From: Petunia secreta
Taxonomy: Eukaryota; Streptophyta; Magnoliopsida; Solanales; Solanaceae
Direction of reading: 5' to 3'
Assembly: GCA_029990175.1 (NCBI GenBank)
Contig: JARKIP010000053.1
Span: 19,936,001 to 20,000,000 of the forward strand
Length of the DNA: 64,000 nt
Within the stretch, counting starts at the first letter, position 1; each line of letters starts with the position of its first letter. The notes under the pieces were generated by a model. It had not been told where the DNA came from, searched no databases, and saw only the letters and a program-made list of their open reading frames with translations. The translations under genes were made by a program, and so were the position numbers. Positions 39,898-51,607 of this stretch are shown here, in pieces.

Positions 39898-39902
39898 CTA
39901 AA
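39898..39902. repeat. Target-site duplication (left), CTAAA
   Basis: CTAAA directly precedes the TGTAATGG start of the inserted element and recurs at 49230-49234 after its end. Uninterrupted units read CTTACTAAATGAATGTG at this site, so the empty site is known from ten other copies. Confidence 0.95.
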
Positions 39903-41740
39903 TGTAATGGCCTGATAATTTCTAAATATGGTTTAATTATCTAGCAAGTTTTTAAGGGTAGAAAAGTAATTTCGTGAGATGGAAAATTATAAGAGAAATA
40001 AACTATTAGACCATATGGTTATTTAATTGGGCCAAGTGGTGAGAGATATAAGCTAAGCCCATACAATATTTGCTAGCTCCCCATTTATCTAGGGCTTAAA
40101 TAAGTTTTTTTAGTCCCTAACATAAAAGAAATATCTTAAGAGAAATAAGGGAGTTTAAGTGTATCTGGCGGCGGCATTATTAGTACATGGTATTGGAGTT
40201 CTTAGCATCTGCTCAAGGCATCAGGTATGAATTACAATCTTCATTAATGTCTTTTTGTTTTTACTGGTGCGAACTAGTGAAGTGAATTTAAGTGGGAATC
40301 AATGTTTTGGTCATGGCTAAGTAAAATATAGTGGATTATAATGATGATGCTAATGATTGAGGAAAATTATGATTTATTAATGATGGGTAGTAGTAGTAGA
40401 ATGAAGTTGAAGTGGACATTTTCTACCTTAGTTCAAATAGTAGTAGTAGGTGCTTAGTGCTCTGTTCGCCATTATGCTTTTGGTCATGAAGACATTAATA
40501 CTCTCCACTCTATAATTTAATATTGTTGTCTTAGCTTTAAAGCATTTAATTATTAGTAGTTTGGATATTGAGCTAGTGTGATAATCTTGTCTAAAAATAT
40601 GTATTTTCGTGGATGTATTTGGGAATACTAAACTTAAACTCTATAACACTAATTTGATTAATTGGAGATCTAAATCGTACCAAGATAAGATTTTGAATAT
40701 ATAATTTGACTCGTATGGTTATGGGTAACGCGATAGTAAACTCAATTTTGGGGTTTGATCATGTGGGTCCGGAGTTGACTTTTAAGTTGATTTGATAACC
40801 CGTTTAGTTTAAAGTTGGTAATGTTTAACTATTAGCCTTGGTATTGATTGTATTATATTATTTTAATAGAGCGAGAACATTTGGAAGAGATTCGAAAAGG
40901 GAAAAACTATTATTGAGTAGCTAATGAGCTTCGGATCGAGGTAAGTGTATTTCTCTTTCTTGGTGGACTTGCTCCACACCCTACGTATAATATATCTTTC
41001 TATACATCTTATTATGGTACGATGTAGTTCCGTACATATTATTGAGGCACGATGTAGTTCCGTGCATATTATATTGGTACGATGTAGTTCCGTACATATT
41101 ATTGACGTACGATGTAGTTCCGTACGTATTATCATGCACGATGTAGTTCCGTGCATATTGTTTTAATATGACGTAGTTATGTATTTATCCCCGAGTTACA
41201 ATGAAAGTGTCTTGTACCTGATGATGGAATATGAATATTACTTGATAGTTAATTGAACGGTTTCTCATTACTTTTGATTATCTTTGAGTTATTTTGCCTT
41301 GTTTGCTAGTTTACTTGGAGCCCCGTCCCCGCTTATTGAGTCACTCGACTCACCCCTCTCCTTTTCTTTGTTGGTTTATTTATGTCTTGCAGATTCGACG
41401 CCATCTATTAGTGAGCATCGTGGTTGACCGAGGTGGAGCATTTCTTTTTTAGCGGTGAGCCAACCCTTCGTCCGTGGTGGCCACCTATATAGTTTATATT
41501 TCCCTTTGATATATTCCCAATATTTTAGAGTTGTATAACTTATTCGGCACTCTTAGATGTTCATGATTCGGGAAGTACCTAAACCTTTCTTTATTGGTAT
41601 TATTTCTACTTTATTCTACGGTATCGAGATATCTGTATTTTTCATTGAGAAGCTTATATTATTCATTCCTAATCAAGCGGGTTCGCCCGACAGGGTTAGT
41701 TGGGTGCCTTCACGACCTATTCGGATTTTGGGTCGTGACA
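39903..41740 (+). repeat. 5' LTR (1838 bp)
   Basis: TGTAATGGCC start and GTCGTGACA end. Contains the donor-like ATCGAGGTAAGTG near 40934-40946 and five tandem hairpin units at 41019-41160. Differs from the 3' LTR mainly by one extra hairpin unit. Open stretches on both strands across the hairpins (40863-41166) are translated repeats, not genes. Confidence 0.95.
41019..41160 (+). repeat. Tandem hairpin minisatellite in 5' LTR (5 units)
   Basis: Five units of about 27-31 bp, each containing an inverted repeat around the loop ATGTAGTTC. Stems read GTACG/CGTAC, GCACG/CGTGC, GTACG/CGTAC, ACGTACG/CGTACGT and TGCACG/CGTGCA. Changes on one side are matched by changes on the other. A degenerate sixth unit (GACGTAGTTATGTA) follows. 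The 3' LTR has four units. Confidence 0.85.
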
Positions 41741-41743
41741 AAT

Positions 41744-41755
41744 TGGTATCAGAGC
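41744..41755 (+). other. Primer binding site, initiator Met-tRNA type
   Basis: TGGTATCAGAGC, three bases after the LTR end, complementary to the 3' end of plant initiator methionine tRNA. This is the usual minus-strand primer of many plant LTR elements. Confidence 0.9.
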
Positions 41756-41939
41756 CATAGGTTTAGAGTGCTCACGAATCATGAACAGTGTCTAATAGAG
41801 TCTTGCTGATCGGGCGGTGACGTCCGTACCTATCTATGAGAGGCTATGGTGACATTTAGGCAACTTCCCTTCTTTCCCTCCTTATCGTGCGTAGTATTTC
41901 CATAACAAGACTAATCTTTTTCCACTATGTAACGCGCAG

Positions 41940-43966
41940 ATGGTGAGGACTCGTTCTTCAGCTCAGGAGGCGGAGGTGGAGCCGGGGCACCACCTGATGT
42001 ACCAGTTGCCGCAAGTGGCGGAGTTAGAGGTGTCGGCCGAGCGAGAGGTCGAGGTAGAGGACGTGGCCGAGGCAGACGTGGAGTTCAGATTCGTACTGCC
42101 ACCCAGCCTAGGGCTAGAGCTGCTAGGGCCACGAGAGTTGTAGATCATGATGATACAGAGATTGAGGATCAGTTAGAGGTTCAGGTTGATCAGGGATTTA
42201 TTGCTACGCAGGTACTTCAGGATACTATGTTGAAGGTTTTGGGTGTCCTACAGACTCTTGCACCACAGGGATCTCCCGCGACCCAGGTAGCTTCTCATGT
42301 TGGCCCACCAGCGGGTACTCAGATGTTGGGTATGCAGACCCCAGTTCAGTTTGTTACTCCTGCTATGCAGACTCCAGAGGTAGTAGCTGTGGGTAGTGTA
42401 CCCCAGGTTGCTCAGGCAGGTCAGCCAGGGCAGATTGTGGTTCCGAAGGTGAACCAAGTCAGACTTATTCACTTCACTAGGTTACTGCCCCCGACATTTG
42501 GAGGACTTCCATCCGAGGATCCACGGGCCTTTCTGGATCGTTGCCAGCGGATATTAGCTGCTTTGGGATATCTTGAGGAGCATGGAGTTGATTATACAGC
42601 TTTCCAGCTTGAGGGTCCTGCTCTGATTTGGTGGAATACACTTACTCTAGCTAGGCAGGGCTTGCCGAAGCTGTCTTGGAGTGACTTTTCGCAGAGGTTT
42701 ATGGATAAGTTCCTTCCGCGTAGTCAGCAGGATGAGAGGCGCAGGCAGTTCGAGAGGTTGAGACAGGGCCATATGACTGTATCTGAGTATGAGGTTCGAT
42801 TCTTAGACATGTCTCGTGATGCTCTTGATTTGGTTCGTCCGGAGTCAGAGAAGGTTAGGAGGTTCATTGATGGTCTTTCTGCTACTTTGAGATCTAGTAT
42901 GGCTCGGGAGATAGAGGCTGGTACTTCATTTGATGTAGCGGTGGATATTGCTCGCCGATATGAGTCTTATAGAGCTCTAGAGCAAGAAGAGTTTGAGAGA
43001 GATAGTAAGAGATCTCGTGGATATGGTGGACTTCCTATTGCCTCATCTGGAGGCAAGGGGGTTCAGGGGAGGTCTTCTGAAAGGCCAGCTCAGTCTATGG
43101 CTCACAGCTCGAGGAGCACATTTGTACCCCGTCATGAGCAGACTCGATTCTCTCAGCCTTCTCAGCCAGGCCAGTCTGTTTCACGACCTCAGCAACACGT
43201 ACCTCGCAGACCCAATTCTGGGTGCTATCATTGTCGTGAGCTTGGTCATCATATAAAGGATTGTCCTAGACTACTTCAGGGAGGTAGTCAGTCTTTTCCT
43301 CGACCCCAGGCATCTGTGCAGACTTATGGTACTACATCAGGTTCTCAGCCAGCTAGGAGTGCACCACCGCCAGGCAGAGGTCGTGGACGTGGTGGTAGTG
43401 GCCCTTCGAGGGGTGGTCATCAGAGTACTAGTTCAGCTCAGCCTCAGAGGCAGTTTTATGCTTTGCCAGCCAGACAGGATGTTGTGGCATCCAATGCAGT
43501 GGTTACAGGTACACTATCTATTTGTGGACGTGATGCTTATTCCTTGATTGATCCAGGTTCCACGTACTCTTATGTGTCGCCTTATTTTGCTTCGGGTTTT
43601 AATGTTGATTATATGTGTATTCGTGATCCATTTTGTGTTTCTACTCCTGTTGGAGAGTCTATTGTGGTGGAGCGGGTGTATCCTGGTTGTACTGTATCTT
43701 TTGGGGGGCGTGAGACCATAGTTGATTTATTAGTTCTGGACGTGGTGGATTTTGATGTGATTATCGGTATGGATTGGTTGGCATCATGTTATGCTACTCT
43801 CGATTGTCATGCCAAGATTATTCGGCTTTCTTTTCCTGGCTCAGTACCGGTAGTGTGGCACGGTTCTTGTTTGCCACCTACGGGACGTGTTATCTCTTTT
43901 ATGAAAGCAAGGAGGATGGCGAATAAGGAGGTGTTATGCTTATCTTGCCATGATTCGAGATACTAG
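41940..43966 (+). pseudogene. gag-protease, frameshifted near its start and end
   Basis: The likely start codon is at 41940 (MVRTRS, a usual beginning in this family), but the frame shifts within about 41965-41990, so the main part continues in another frame that is open from before 42227 to 43966. In that part (579 codons from 42227), residues about 80-245 are the gag core, 333-346 the zinc knuckle CYHCRELGHHIKDC, then a Gly/Arg-rich stretch, and Asp442 in DPGSTYSYVS is the protease catalytic residue. A second frameshift near 43920-43935 separates the end from pol. Gag packages the RNA; the protease matures the polyprotein. Confidence 0.88.
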
Positions 43967-46910
43967 TATAGAGGTTCCGTCTCTTGATTCTGTTCCCGTT
44001 GTGAGGGAGTTTACTGATGTGTTTCCCGATGATTTGCCTGGACTTCCTCTAGATAGGGATATTGAGTTCGGTATTGATTTGGTGCCCGGAACTCAGCCTA
44101 TATCTATTCCTCCGTATCGTATGGCTCCAGCCGAGCTGAAGGAGTTAAAGGATCAATTGCAAGACTTATTGGATAAGGGGTTCATTCGACCTAGTGTGTC
44201 GCCTTGGGGAGCTCCAGTGTTGTTCGTTAAGAAGAAAGATGGCTCTATGCGTATGTGCATTGATTATAGGCAGTTGAACAAGGTCACTATCAAGAATAAG
44301 TATCCCTTGCCTCGTATAGATGACTTGTTCGATCAGTTGCAAGGAGCCAAGTTCTTTTCTAAGATTGATTTGAGGTCTGGGTATCATCAATTGAAGATTC
44401 GGGAGTCCGATATCCCGAAAACAGCATTCAGGACTCGTTATGGTCACTATGAATTCTTGGTTATGCCTTTTGGGCTTACGAATGCTCCAGCAGCTTTTAT
44501 GGATATGATAAACCGTGTGTTCAAGCCTTATCTAGACTCGTTTGTCATTGTCTTTATTGATGACATCTTGGTCTATTCGCATAACCGTGAGGAGCATGAG
44601 CATCATTTGAGATTGGTTCTTCAGACACTTCGGGAATGTAAGCTTTATGCCAAGTTCTCAAAGTGTGAGTTCTGGTTGGACTTTGTGGCTTTCTTTGGTC
44701 ATGTCGTGTCCAGTGAGGGTATTAAAGTCGATCCTAAGAAGATTGAGGCCGTTCAGAATTGGCCACGACCTACTTCCCCGACAGAGATTCGTAGTTTTCT
44801 TGGTTTGGCTGGATATTATCGGCGATTTGTGGAGAAGTTTTCATCTATCGCTACTCCATTGACCCGCCTGACTCAGAAAGCGGTTCAATTTCGTTGGTCA
44901 TAAGAGTGTGAGGCGAGCTTTCAGAAGCTCAAGTCATTGTTGACTAGCGCTCCAGTGTTATCTCTTCCTTCTGGAGCTGGAGGGTTTGTAGTTTATTGTG
45001 ATGCTTCTCGTGTTGGGTTGGGATGTGTCTTGATGAAACATGGTAAAGTCATTGCCTATGCTTCTAGGCAGTTGAAGGTGAATGAGAAGAACTATCTGAC
45101 TCATGATTTGGAGTTAGCAGCTGTGGTATTTGCTTTAAAGATTTGGAGACATTACCTGTATGGCGAGCCTTGTGAGATCTTCACCGATCACAAGAGCTTG
45201 CAGTACTTGCTTACTCAGAAGGACTTGAATGGTAGGCAACGTAGATGGCTTGAGTTGATCAAAGATTATGATCTTACAATTCATTATCATCCGGGGAAAG
45301 CAAATGTGGTGGCCGATGCATTGAGTAGGAAGTCTATGGGTAGTCTTGCATTTCTTGATATTGAGATGAGACCTTTAGCTCGAGAGTTGCTGACTCTATA
45401 TAATTCGAAGGTGAGATTTGATAGTTCGGACTCGAATCGGGTATTTGCTTGTATGGCGGCTCAGTCTTCCTTAGTTAGCCAGATTAAGGAAAGACAGTTC
45501 GAGGATCCTTACTTTCTTGAGTTGCGAGGGCGCATTCAAAGTGGAGGAGCCCCTCCTTTTGAGTTGGATAGTGATGGTATTCTTCGGGTTGGGGGTCGTC
45601 TTTGTGTTCCGAATGTTGGTGATTTGAGGCGGTTGATTCTTGATGAGGCTCATAGTTCGCGGTATTCCATTCATCCCGGTATCACCAAGATGTACCAGGA
45701 CCTTCGGGAGTTGTATTGGTGGAAGGGGATGAAGAAAGATGTCTTTGATCATGTATCTCGGTGTTTGAACTGTCAGCAAGTCAAGTGCGAGCATAGGAGA
45801 CCCGCAGCTTTAGCCCAGGCACTACCTATTCCTGAGTGGAAGTGGGAGAGGATTACCATGGATTTTGTAGTTGGCTTGCCGAAGACATTGAGGCATCATG
45901 ATTCAGTTTGGGTCATTGTTGATAGACTTACCAAGTCGGCCCATTTTATTCCGGTGAAGACAACTGATATATCAAAGAAGTTGGCTCGAATCTTTATTGA
46001 GCAGATTGTTCGGCTGCATGGTACTCCATTATCTATTATCTCTGATCGAGGCTCTCAGTTCACTTCTCAGTTTTGGCAGGCTTTTCAGCGAGAGTTGGGT
46101 ACTCAGGTCCAGCTTAGTACCGCATTTCATCCGCAGACTAATGGACAGTCTGAGCGGACTATTCAGATCTTGGAGGATATGTTGAGAGCATGTGCCTTGG
46201 ATTTTGGCGGTCATTGGGATGATCATTTGGCTCTTGCAGAGTTTGCTTATAGTAACAGTTATCAGTCTTCTATTTAGATGGCGCCATTTGAGGCATTATA
46301 TGGTCGCCGATGTCGATCTCCAGTTGGTTGGTTCGAGTCTCGAGATGTTGAGGTGTTGGGTCCTGATATTGTTCGTCAGACTTTGGATACAGTTCGTATC
46401 ATTCAGGATCGTCTTCGAACTGCTCAGAGTAGGCAGATATCATACTCAAACAAGAGAAGCCGAGAGTTGGTATTTGAGGAAGGTGACATGGTTTTCTTGA
46501 AGGTGTCACCAATGCGGGGTGTGAAGAGATTTGGGAAGAAGGGCAAGTTGAGTCCTAGGTTCATTGGTCCTTTTAAGATTATGAAGCGTATTGGTGAGGT
46601 TGCTTATCGACTTGCATTGCCAGAGTCTATGCCTGTTCATCCCGTTTTTCATGTTTCTATGCTCCGGAAGTGTGTTCGAGATCCCACTCATGTCATAGAG
46701 GTAGACCTAGTTCAACTGGATGTGAACTTAGCTTATGAAGAAGTTCCAGTTGCTATTGTAGGAAGAGACACCCGAAAGTTGAGGTCTAAAGAGATTCCAT
46801 TAGTAAAAGTGTGATGGCATAACCGTCCGCATGATGAGGATACTTGGGAGATTGAGTCGAGCATGCGGGATAGATATCCCCACTTGTTTCAAGCATCAGG
46901 TAAGTAGATT
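43950..46910 (+). pseudogene. pol (RT, RNase H, integrase, chromodomain-like tail) with three in-frame stops
   Basis: One frame carries all pol domains. The RT includes YRQLNK near 44268 and the catalytic FIDD at 44553-44564. RNase H spans about 44980-45330 (YCDAS, FTDHKSL, ADALSRKS). The integrase zinc region is at about 45650-45790, and the core follows with MDFVV at 45858, DRGSQF near 46044 and NGQSE near 46140. The C-terminal part (46278-46900) resembles the chromodomain-bearing tail of Tekay elements. Stops fall at 44901-44903 (TAA, between RT and RNase H), 46275-46277 (TAG, after the integrase core) and 46812-46814 (TGA, within the tail). All three lie in the same frame, so they are point-type lesions and not frame changes. 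Confidence 0.9.
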
Positions 46911-47419
46911 TTAAAGTCCTTACATTTAAATTTCTCTTATTAATGGTGAGTTATAGCATGTTTACCTCCTTGTCGGAGTTTCTATATTCGTTAAAGTAAT
47001 TTATCTCCTTGCCGGAGTATTTGATTCATTAGAGTAATTTATCTCCTTGCCGGAGTATTTGATTCACTAGAGTGATTTAGCTCCTTGCCGGAGTGTGTTT
47101 GATTTATTATTGAGATTTACCTCCTTGTCGGAGCGGTTGAGGTTATCTTGAGCCTTGTTTGGTACCTATGCATGGCTTAATATATTGTATATGGTGGTTG
47201 TTGGTATTTGAGACAGGTATTATTTTTTTGGAAAGTCCAATTTACAAAGAAAACTCTGGCGAAATTTTTGTAAATTTTGGGACTTAGCCAAATTTTGAGT
47301 ATATATAGAGTTTGGTGGTGAGTGGTAAATGGCTTGGTGTTGGATATATGTGTATAAATAGATGATTGGTATTCGGTGGATCAAGTTCGAGGTCGAACTT
47401 ATGTTTAAGTGGAGGAGAA
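46911..47419 (+). other. 3' untranslated part with hairpin repeat and polypurine tract
   Basis: After pol, five spaced copies of CTCCTTGYCGGAG occur at 46966-47137 (period about 36-45 bp), each able to pair CTCC with GGAG around a 5-nt loop. The polypurine tract GGAGGAGAA at 47411-47419 directly precedes the 3' LTR. No gene between. Confidence 0.75.
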
Positions 47420-49229
47420 TGTAATGGCCTGATAATTTCTAAATATGGTTTAATTATCTAGCAAGTTATTAAGGGTAGAAAAGTAATTTCGTGAGATGGA
47501 AAATTATAAGAGAAATAAACTATTAGACCATATGGTTATTTAATTGGGCCAAGTGGTGAGAGATATAAGCTAAGCCCATACAATATTTGCTAGCTCCCCA
47601 TTTATCTAGGGCTTAAATAAGTTTTTTTAGTCCCTAACATAAAAGAAATATCTTAAGAGAAATAAGGGAGTTTAAGTGTATCTGGCGGCGGCATTATTAG
47701 TACATGGTATTGGAGTTCTTAGCATCTGCTCAAGGCATCAGGTATGAATTACAATCTTCATTAATGTCTTTTTGTTCTTACTGGTGCGAACTAGTGAAGT
47801 GAATTTAAGTGGGAATCAATGTTTTGGTCATGGCTAAGTAAAATATAGTGGATTATAATGATGATGCTAATGATTGAGGAAAATTATGATTTATTAATGA
47901 TGGGTTGTAGTAGTAGAATGAAGTTGAAGTGGACATTTTCTACCTTATTTCAAATAGTAGTAGTAGACTGCTTAGTGCTCTGTTCGCCATTATGCTTTTG
48001 GTCATGAAGACATTAATACTCTCCACTCTATAATTTAATATTGTTGTCTTAGCTTTAAAGCATTTAATTATTAGTAGTTTGGATATTGAGCTAGTGTGAT
48101 AATCTTGTCTAAAAATATGTATTTTCGCGGATGTATTTGGGAATACTAAACTTAAACTCTATAACACTAATTTGATTAATTGGAGATCTAAATCGTACCA
48201 AGATAAGATTTTGAATATATATTTTGACTCGTATGGTTATGGGTAACGCGATAGTAAACTCAATTTTGGGGTTTGATCATGTGGGTCCGGAGTTGACTTT
48301 TAAGTTGATTTGATAACCCGTTTAGCTTAAAGTTGGTAATGTTTAACTATTAGCCCTGGTATTGATTGTATTATGTTATTTTAATAGAGCGAGAACATTT
48401 GGAAGAGATTCGAAAAGGAAAAAACTATTATTGAGTAGCTAATGAGCTTCGGATCGAGGTAAGTGTATTTCTCTTTCTTGGTGGACTTGCTCCACACCCT
48501 ACGTATAATATATCTTTCTATACATCTTATTATGGTACGATGTAGTTCCGTACATATTATTGAGGCACGATGTAGTTCCGTGCATATTATATTGGTACGA
48601 TGTAGTTCCGTACGTATTATCATGCACGATGTAGTTCCGTGCATATTGTTTTAATATGACGTAGTTATGTATTTATCCCCGAGTTACAATGAAAGTGTCT
48701 TGTACCTGATGATGGAATATGAATATTACTTGATAGTTAATTGAACGGTTTTGTCGTTACTTTTGATTATCTTTGAGTTATTTTGCCTTGTTTGCTAGTT
48801 TACTTGGAGCCCCGTCCCCGCTTATTGAGTCACTCGACTCACCCCTCTCCTTTTCTTTGTTGGTTTATTTATGTCTTGCAGATTCGACGCCATCTATTAG
48901 TGAGCATCGTGGTTGACCGAGGTGGAGCATTTATTTTTTAGCGGTGAGCCAACCCTTCATCCGTGGTGGCCACCTATATAGTTTATATTTCCCTTTGATA
49001 TATTCCCAATATTTTAGAGTTGTATAACTTATTCGGCACTCTTAGATGTTCATGATTCGGGAAGTACCTAAACCTTTCTTTATTGGTATTATTTCTACTT
49101 TATTCTACGGTATCGAGATATCTGTATTTTTCATTGAGAAGCTTATATTATTCATTCCTAATCAAGTGGGTTCGCCCGACAGGGTTAGTTGGGTGCCTTC
49201 ACGACCTCTTCGGATTTTGGGTCGTGACA
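47420..49229 (+). repeat. 3' LTR (1810 bp)
   Basis: TGTAATGG start and GTCGTGACA end. Four hairpin units (about 48537-48647) against five in the 5' LTR; otherwise about 99% identical by eye. It ends 210 bp before the ATG of CLE copy 10 and is co-directional, so it could supply a promoter to that gene. Confidence 0.95.
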
Positions 49230-49234
49230 CTAAA
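49230..49234. repeat. Target-site duplication (right), CTAAA
   Basis: Second copy of the 5-bp duplication; unit 10 sequence resumes with TGAATGTGTCAAG. Confidence 0.95.
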
Positions 49235-49439
49235 TGAATGTGTCAAGTTGGTGGTTATAATTGAGATAACATAAATCTTACGTCATTAATGAACCTACCA
49301 TAATTTTTTTGGTAAGAAAACTTGATCAGTGTAATCTTGTGACACCACTTAGAATTTTTGAACAACTATATAAAGAAGGAACGATAAGAGCAAAAATCAA
49401 GTTATATAAAAGAAAACCCATATTACTTTTAATTTCAGC

Positions 49440-49682
49440 ATGAATAAGTTTTACTTTTTTGTATTTGTTGCTACCCTTCTCCTTCTGAATACATCAGTTG
49501 CCATTGTAGCTATCCGCCCTGAAAGTCTTTCAATCAAATCATCAAAAATCAAAGAAATTTCTAAATCTTTGGCAGAGCTTAAAATGTCAAAAGACTTCCA
49601 ATCATCCCTGAGAGAAACACCTACGGGACCAAACCCATTACACCATAATACTCCTCCAACTATTCCTGAGATATACCTCTAA
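49440..49682 (+). CDS. CLE-family secreted peptide precursor, copy 10
   Basis: Protein identical to copies 5-8; one silent change (GCC for Ala21). The proximal TATA box at 49367-49375 and about 205 bp of its native upstream region remain, but the LTR fragment and candidate splice donor (39733) are now 9.7 kb away. If the array genes depend on the LTR promoter and leader intron, this copy should be silent or differently controlled; if the proximal TATA box suffices, it should behave like its neighbours. Confidence 0.9.
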   Translation: MNKFYFFVFVATLLLLNTSVAIVAIRPESLSIKSSKIKEISKSLAELKMSKDFQSSLRETPTGPNPLHHNTPPTIPEIYL

Positions 49683-51607
49683 TGGGTTCAACTAATGATA
49701 TAAATGTGGCCCTCCAAGCTTTAGCTTTCATAGCCTTAAGAATGAATACCTTATTAGATGTAATAAATCAATAAGGATTTACATTTGATAAAATACTAGA
49801 TGCTTCTTTGCATGTCATTGATGCAATAAATCAATAATATTTTATATTTTATTAATATTTTAGCTTCTTCTTTGATTTCATATTTGTGATATATTCTAGT
49901 TTGCTAGTGCCGGTAAGCTTGTGCTGGCAGCAACAAAATACAAAATTATAGTTTTATTTTTGTTTATTATTTTCCTTTGCTCATCAACCTGAGCTCCCTA
50001 CTTAAATGATTATTAAATTATTAAAAAATGGGTAACAGAGTCATTACTTTTCGTGAAAGAAAATATATTTAGTTGTTTAACTTAAAATGTCAATGTTCTT
50101 TCTTTTGTATTACTAAAGTCATTTATATGTTAAATTAATTCTCAAAAATTCATTTACATTCTCGTATTTTAACTTGCAACATTGTAAGTTTTAGAAAAAG
50201 TTTCTAAAATTCCCATTCAACTATTCTTTGCTTTTTGAAGATGTGAAGATTTTTCTAGTACTTCAAAAAATCTTGCTAGATTCCAATTGATATCATTGCA
50301 AGTGGCTACTTGCTTGGTAAGTTATTATACGACTGGAAATATTGTCAACTTACAGCCCTAATAATGATTATTTGGTTGGTATTTGGGAAAAAATTATCTA
50401 TTTTTCTATTAACCCCTAAAAGTGGCTATTTGGCTGAAATTCTTTCCGTAAAATTTTTCAAATAATAACCCTAAAAGTGACTATGCGAAAATTGCCTTAT
50501 TTAAATGGACAGATCAAAATAATCATCCTTGACAATCCCACGCTCCTGGCTTTCGCGTCTATATAATAGTACAAATTACAAAAATTAATCAGATTTTCTC
50601 TTAACTAACAGTGAAACATTTTCGGCATGTAAAACAAAAGTAGTTAGATTTGTCAAAGAACTATGCGTAATTGTCTACATATTTTTCAGAACTTTGTGAA
50701 ATGATCTATATTTATTTCTTCCGCTCATCATCCCTCATCCCTCTATATAGCTTCAAGAACATAACACTGCAGGGGAAGAATTAGCAGTTAACCGTATTTT
50801 TAGAGTTTAGCGCTTGTCCAGCAATTAAAATTGAATAAAAAAATAATATATAGGCAAACTTGAATTGTTACCCATTTTGATTTAAAACTTTATAGTCATA
50901 GTACTGAGTAAATCTGTCATATTTTTGTTTACCTATGATATGTAGCATTTAAAATGAACTGAAAATGGTTAGTAAAATTTAAAAAAATTATAAATAAATC
51001 TTCTTTAACCGAAAAAGGCATATTTGGGTTGATTTAATACCGGCAGATATGTGGATGGGGAAATATTTTAAGAAGAATAAGTTTAAATCATATCATACAA
51101 TATATGGTTATTTTTTACTCTTTGCCGTTATTTTAACTTACCAAAATGGAGTAGTAACACCAGACACCAAAAAAATTTGACCAAGTACGTTTGGAATGAC
51201 TAAACGCATTTTTTGTATAAAAAAAAGTTTTGGTGTTTAATATATCACAAGATCTCACTTGTGGGATAGCATTAGATGTTGTAAAGTGCGAGTGAATAAT
51301 GTATTCCAAATAGAAATATATTAATATGTATATATATATACACACACAAATTAGTGAGTGTTTTGATGAAATTTTTTAGTGTTAAAGATTAATAGTAATG
51401 TTTTAAGCGTTTGTTGATAAATAACATGAAATTGAAAATTAAGATGTTCTAATTAAGGAAAATTACTTCCACCGCGGAACACTTTTTTTTTTTTTTTCTT
51501 TGAAAAATATATTTAATAAAAAATGAGTTTCGATGTAGGAAAATGACTTCTTTATGAGAAAAGTTTTGTTGACAAATAACTTCCGTCATACCAAACATAT
51601 TCATATT
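49683..51607. other. Unit 10 noncoding flank
   Basis: Shares with unit 11 a short deletion (CCGTAAAATTTTTC near 50446) and the TACG variant near 51186 with units 7, 8 and 11. No gene seen. Confidence 0.6.

Larger units (their letters stand above)
39903..49229 (+). mobile_element. Complete-length Ty3/gypsy (Tekay-like chromovirus) LTR retrotransposon inside unit 10
   Basis: A 9327-bp element with LTRs at 39903-41740 and 47420-49229, TG..CA termini, a CTAAA target-site duplication, a Met-tRNA primer site, gag, protease, RT, RNase H, integrase and a polypurine tract, in the Ty3/gypsy order. The chromovirus (Tekay/Del-like) assignment rests on protein wording and a C-terminal chromodomain-like segment. 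LTRs differ at roughly 18 positions by eye plus one repeat unit, so the insertion is fairly young. Nevertheless gag-pol carries two frameshifts and three in-frame stops. It lies in the same direction as the CLE genes. Confidence 0.93.

Noticed and set aside
40863..41166. Open stretches on both strands with repeated Cys-Ser-Ser-Val or Cys-Thr-Glu-Leu patterns in the LTR
   Set aside because: They are translations of the hairpin minisatellite; the same occurs in the 3' LTR with one repeat fewer.
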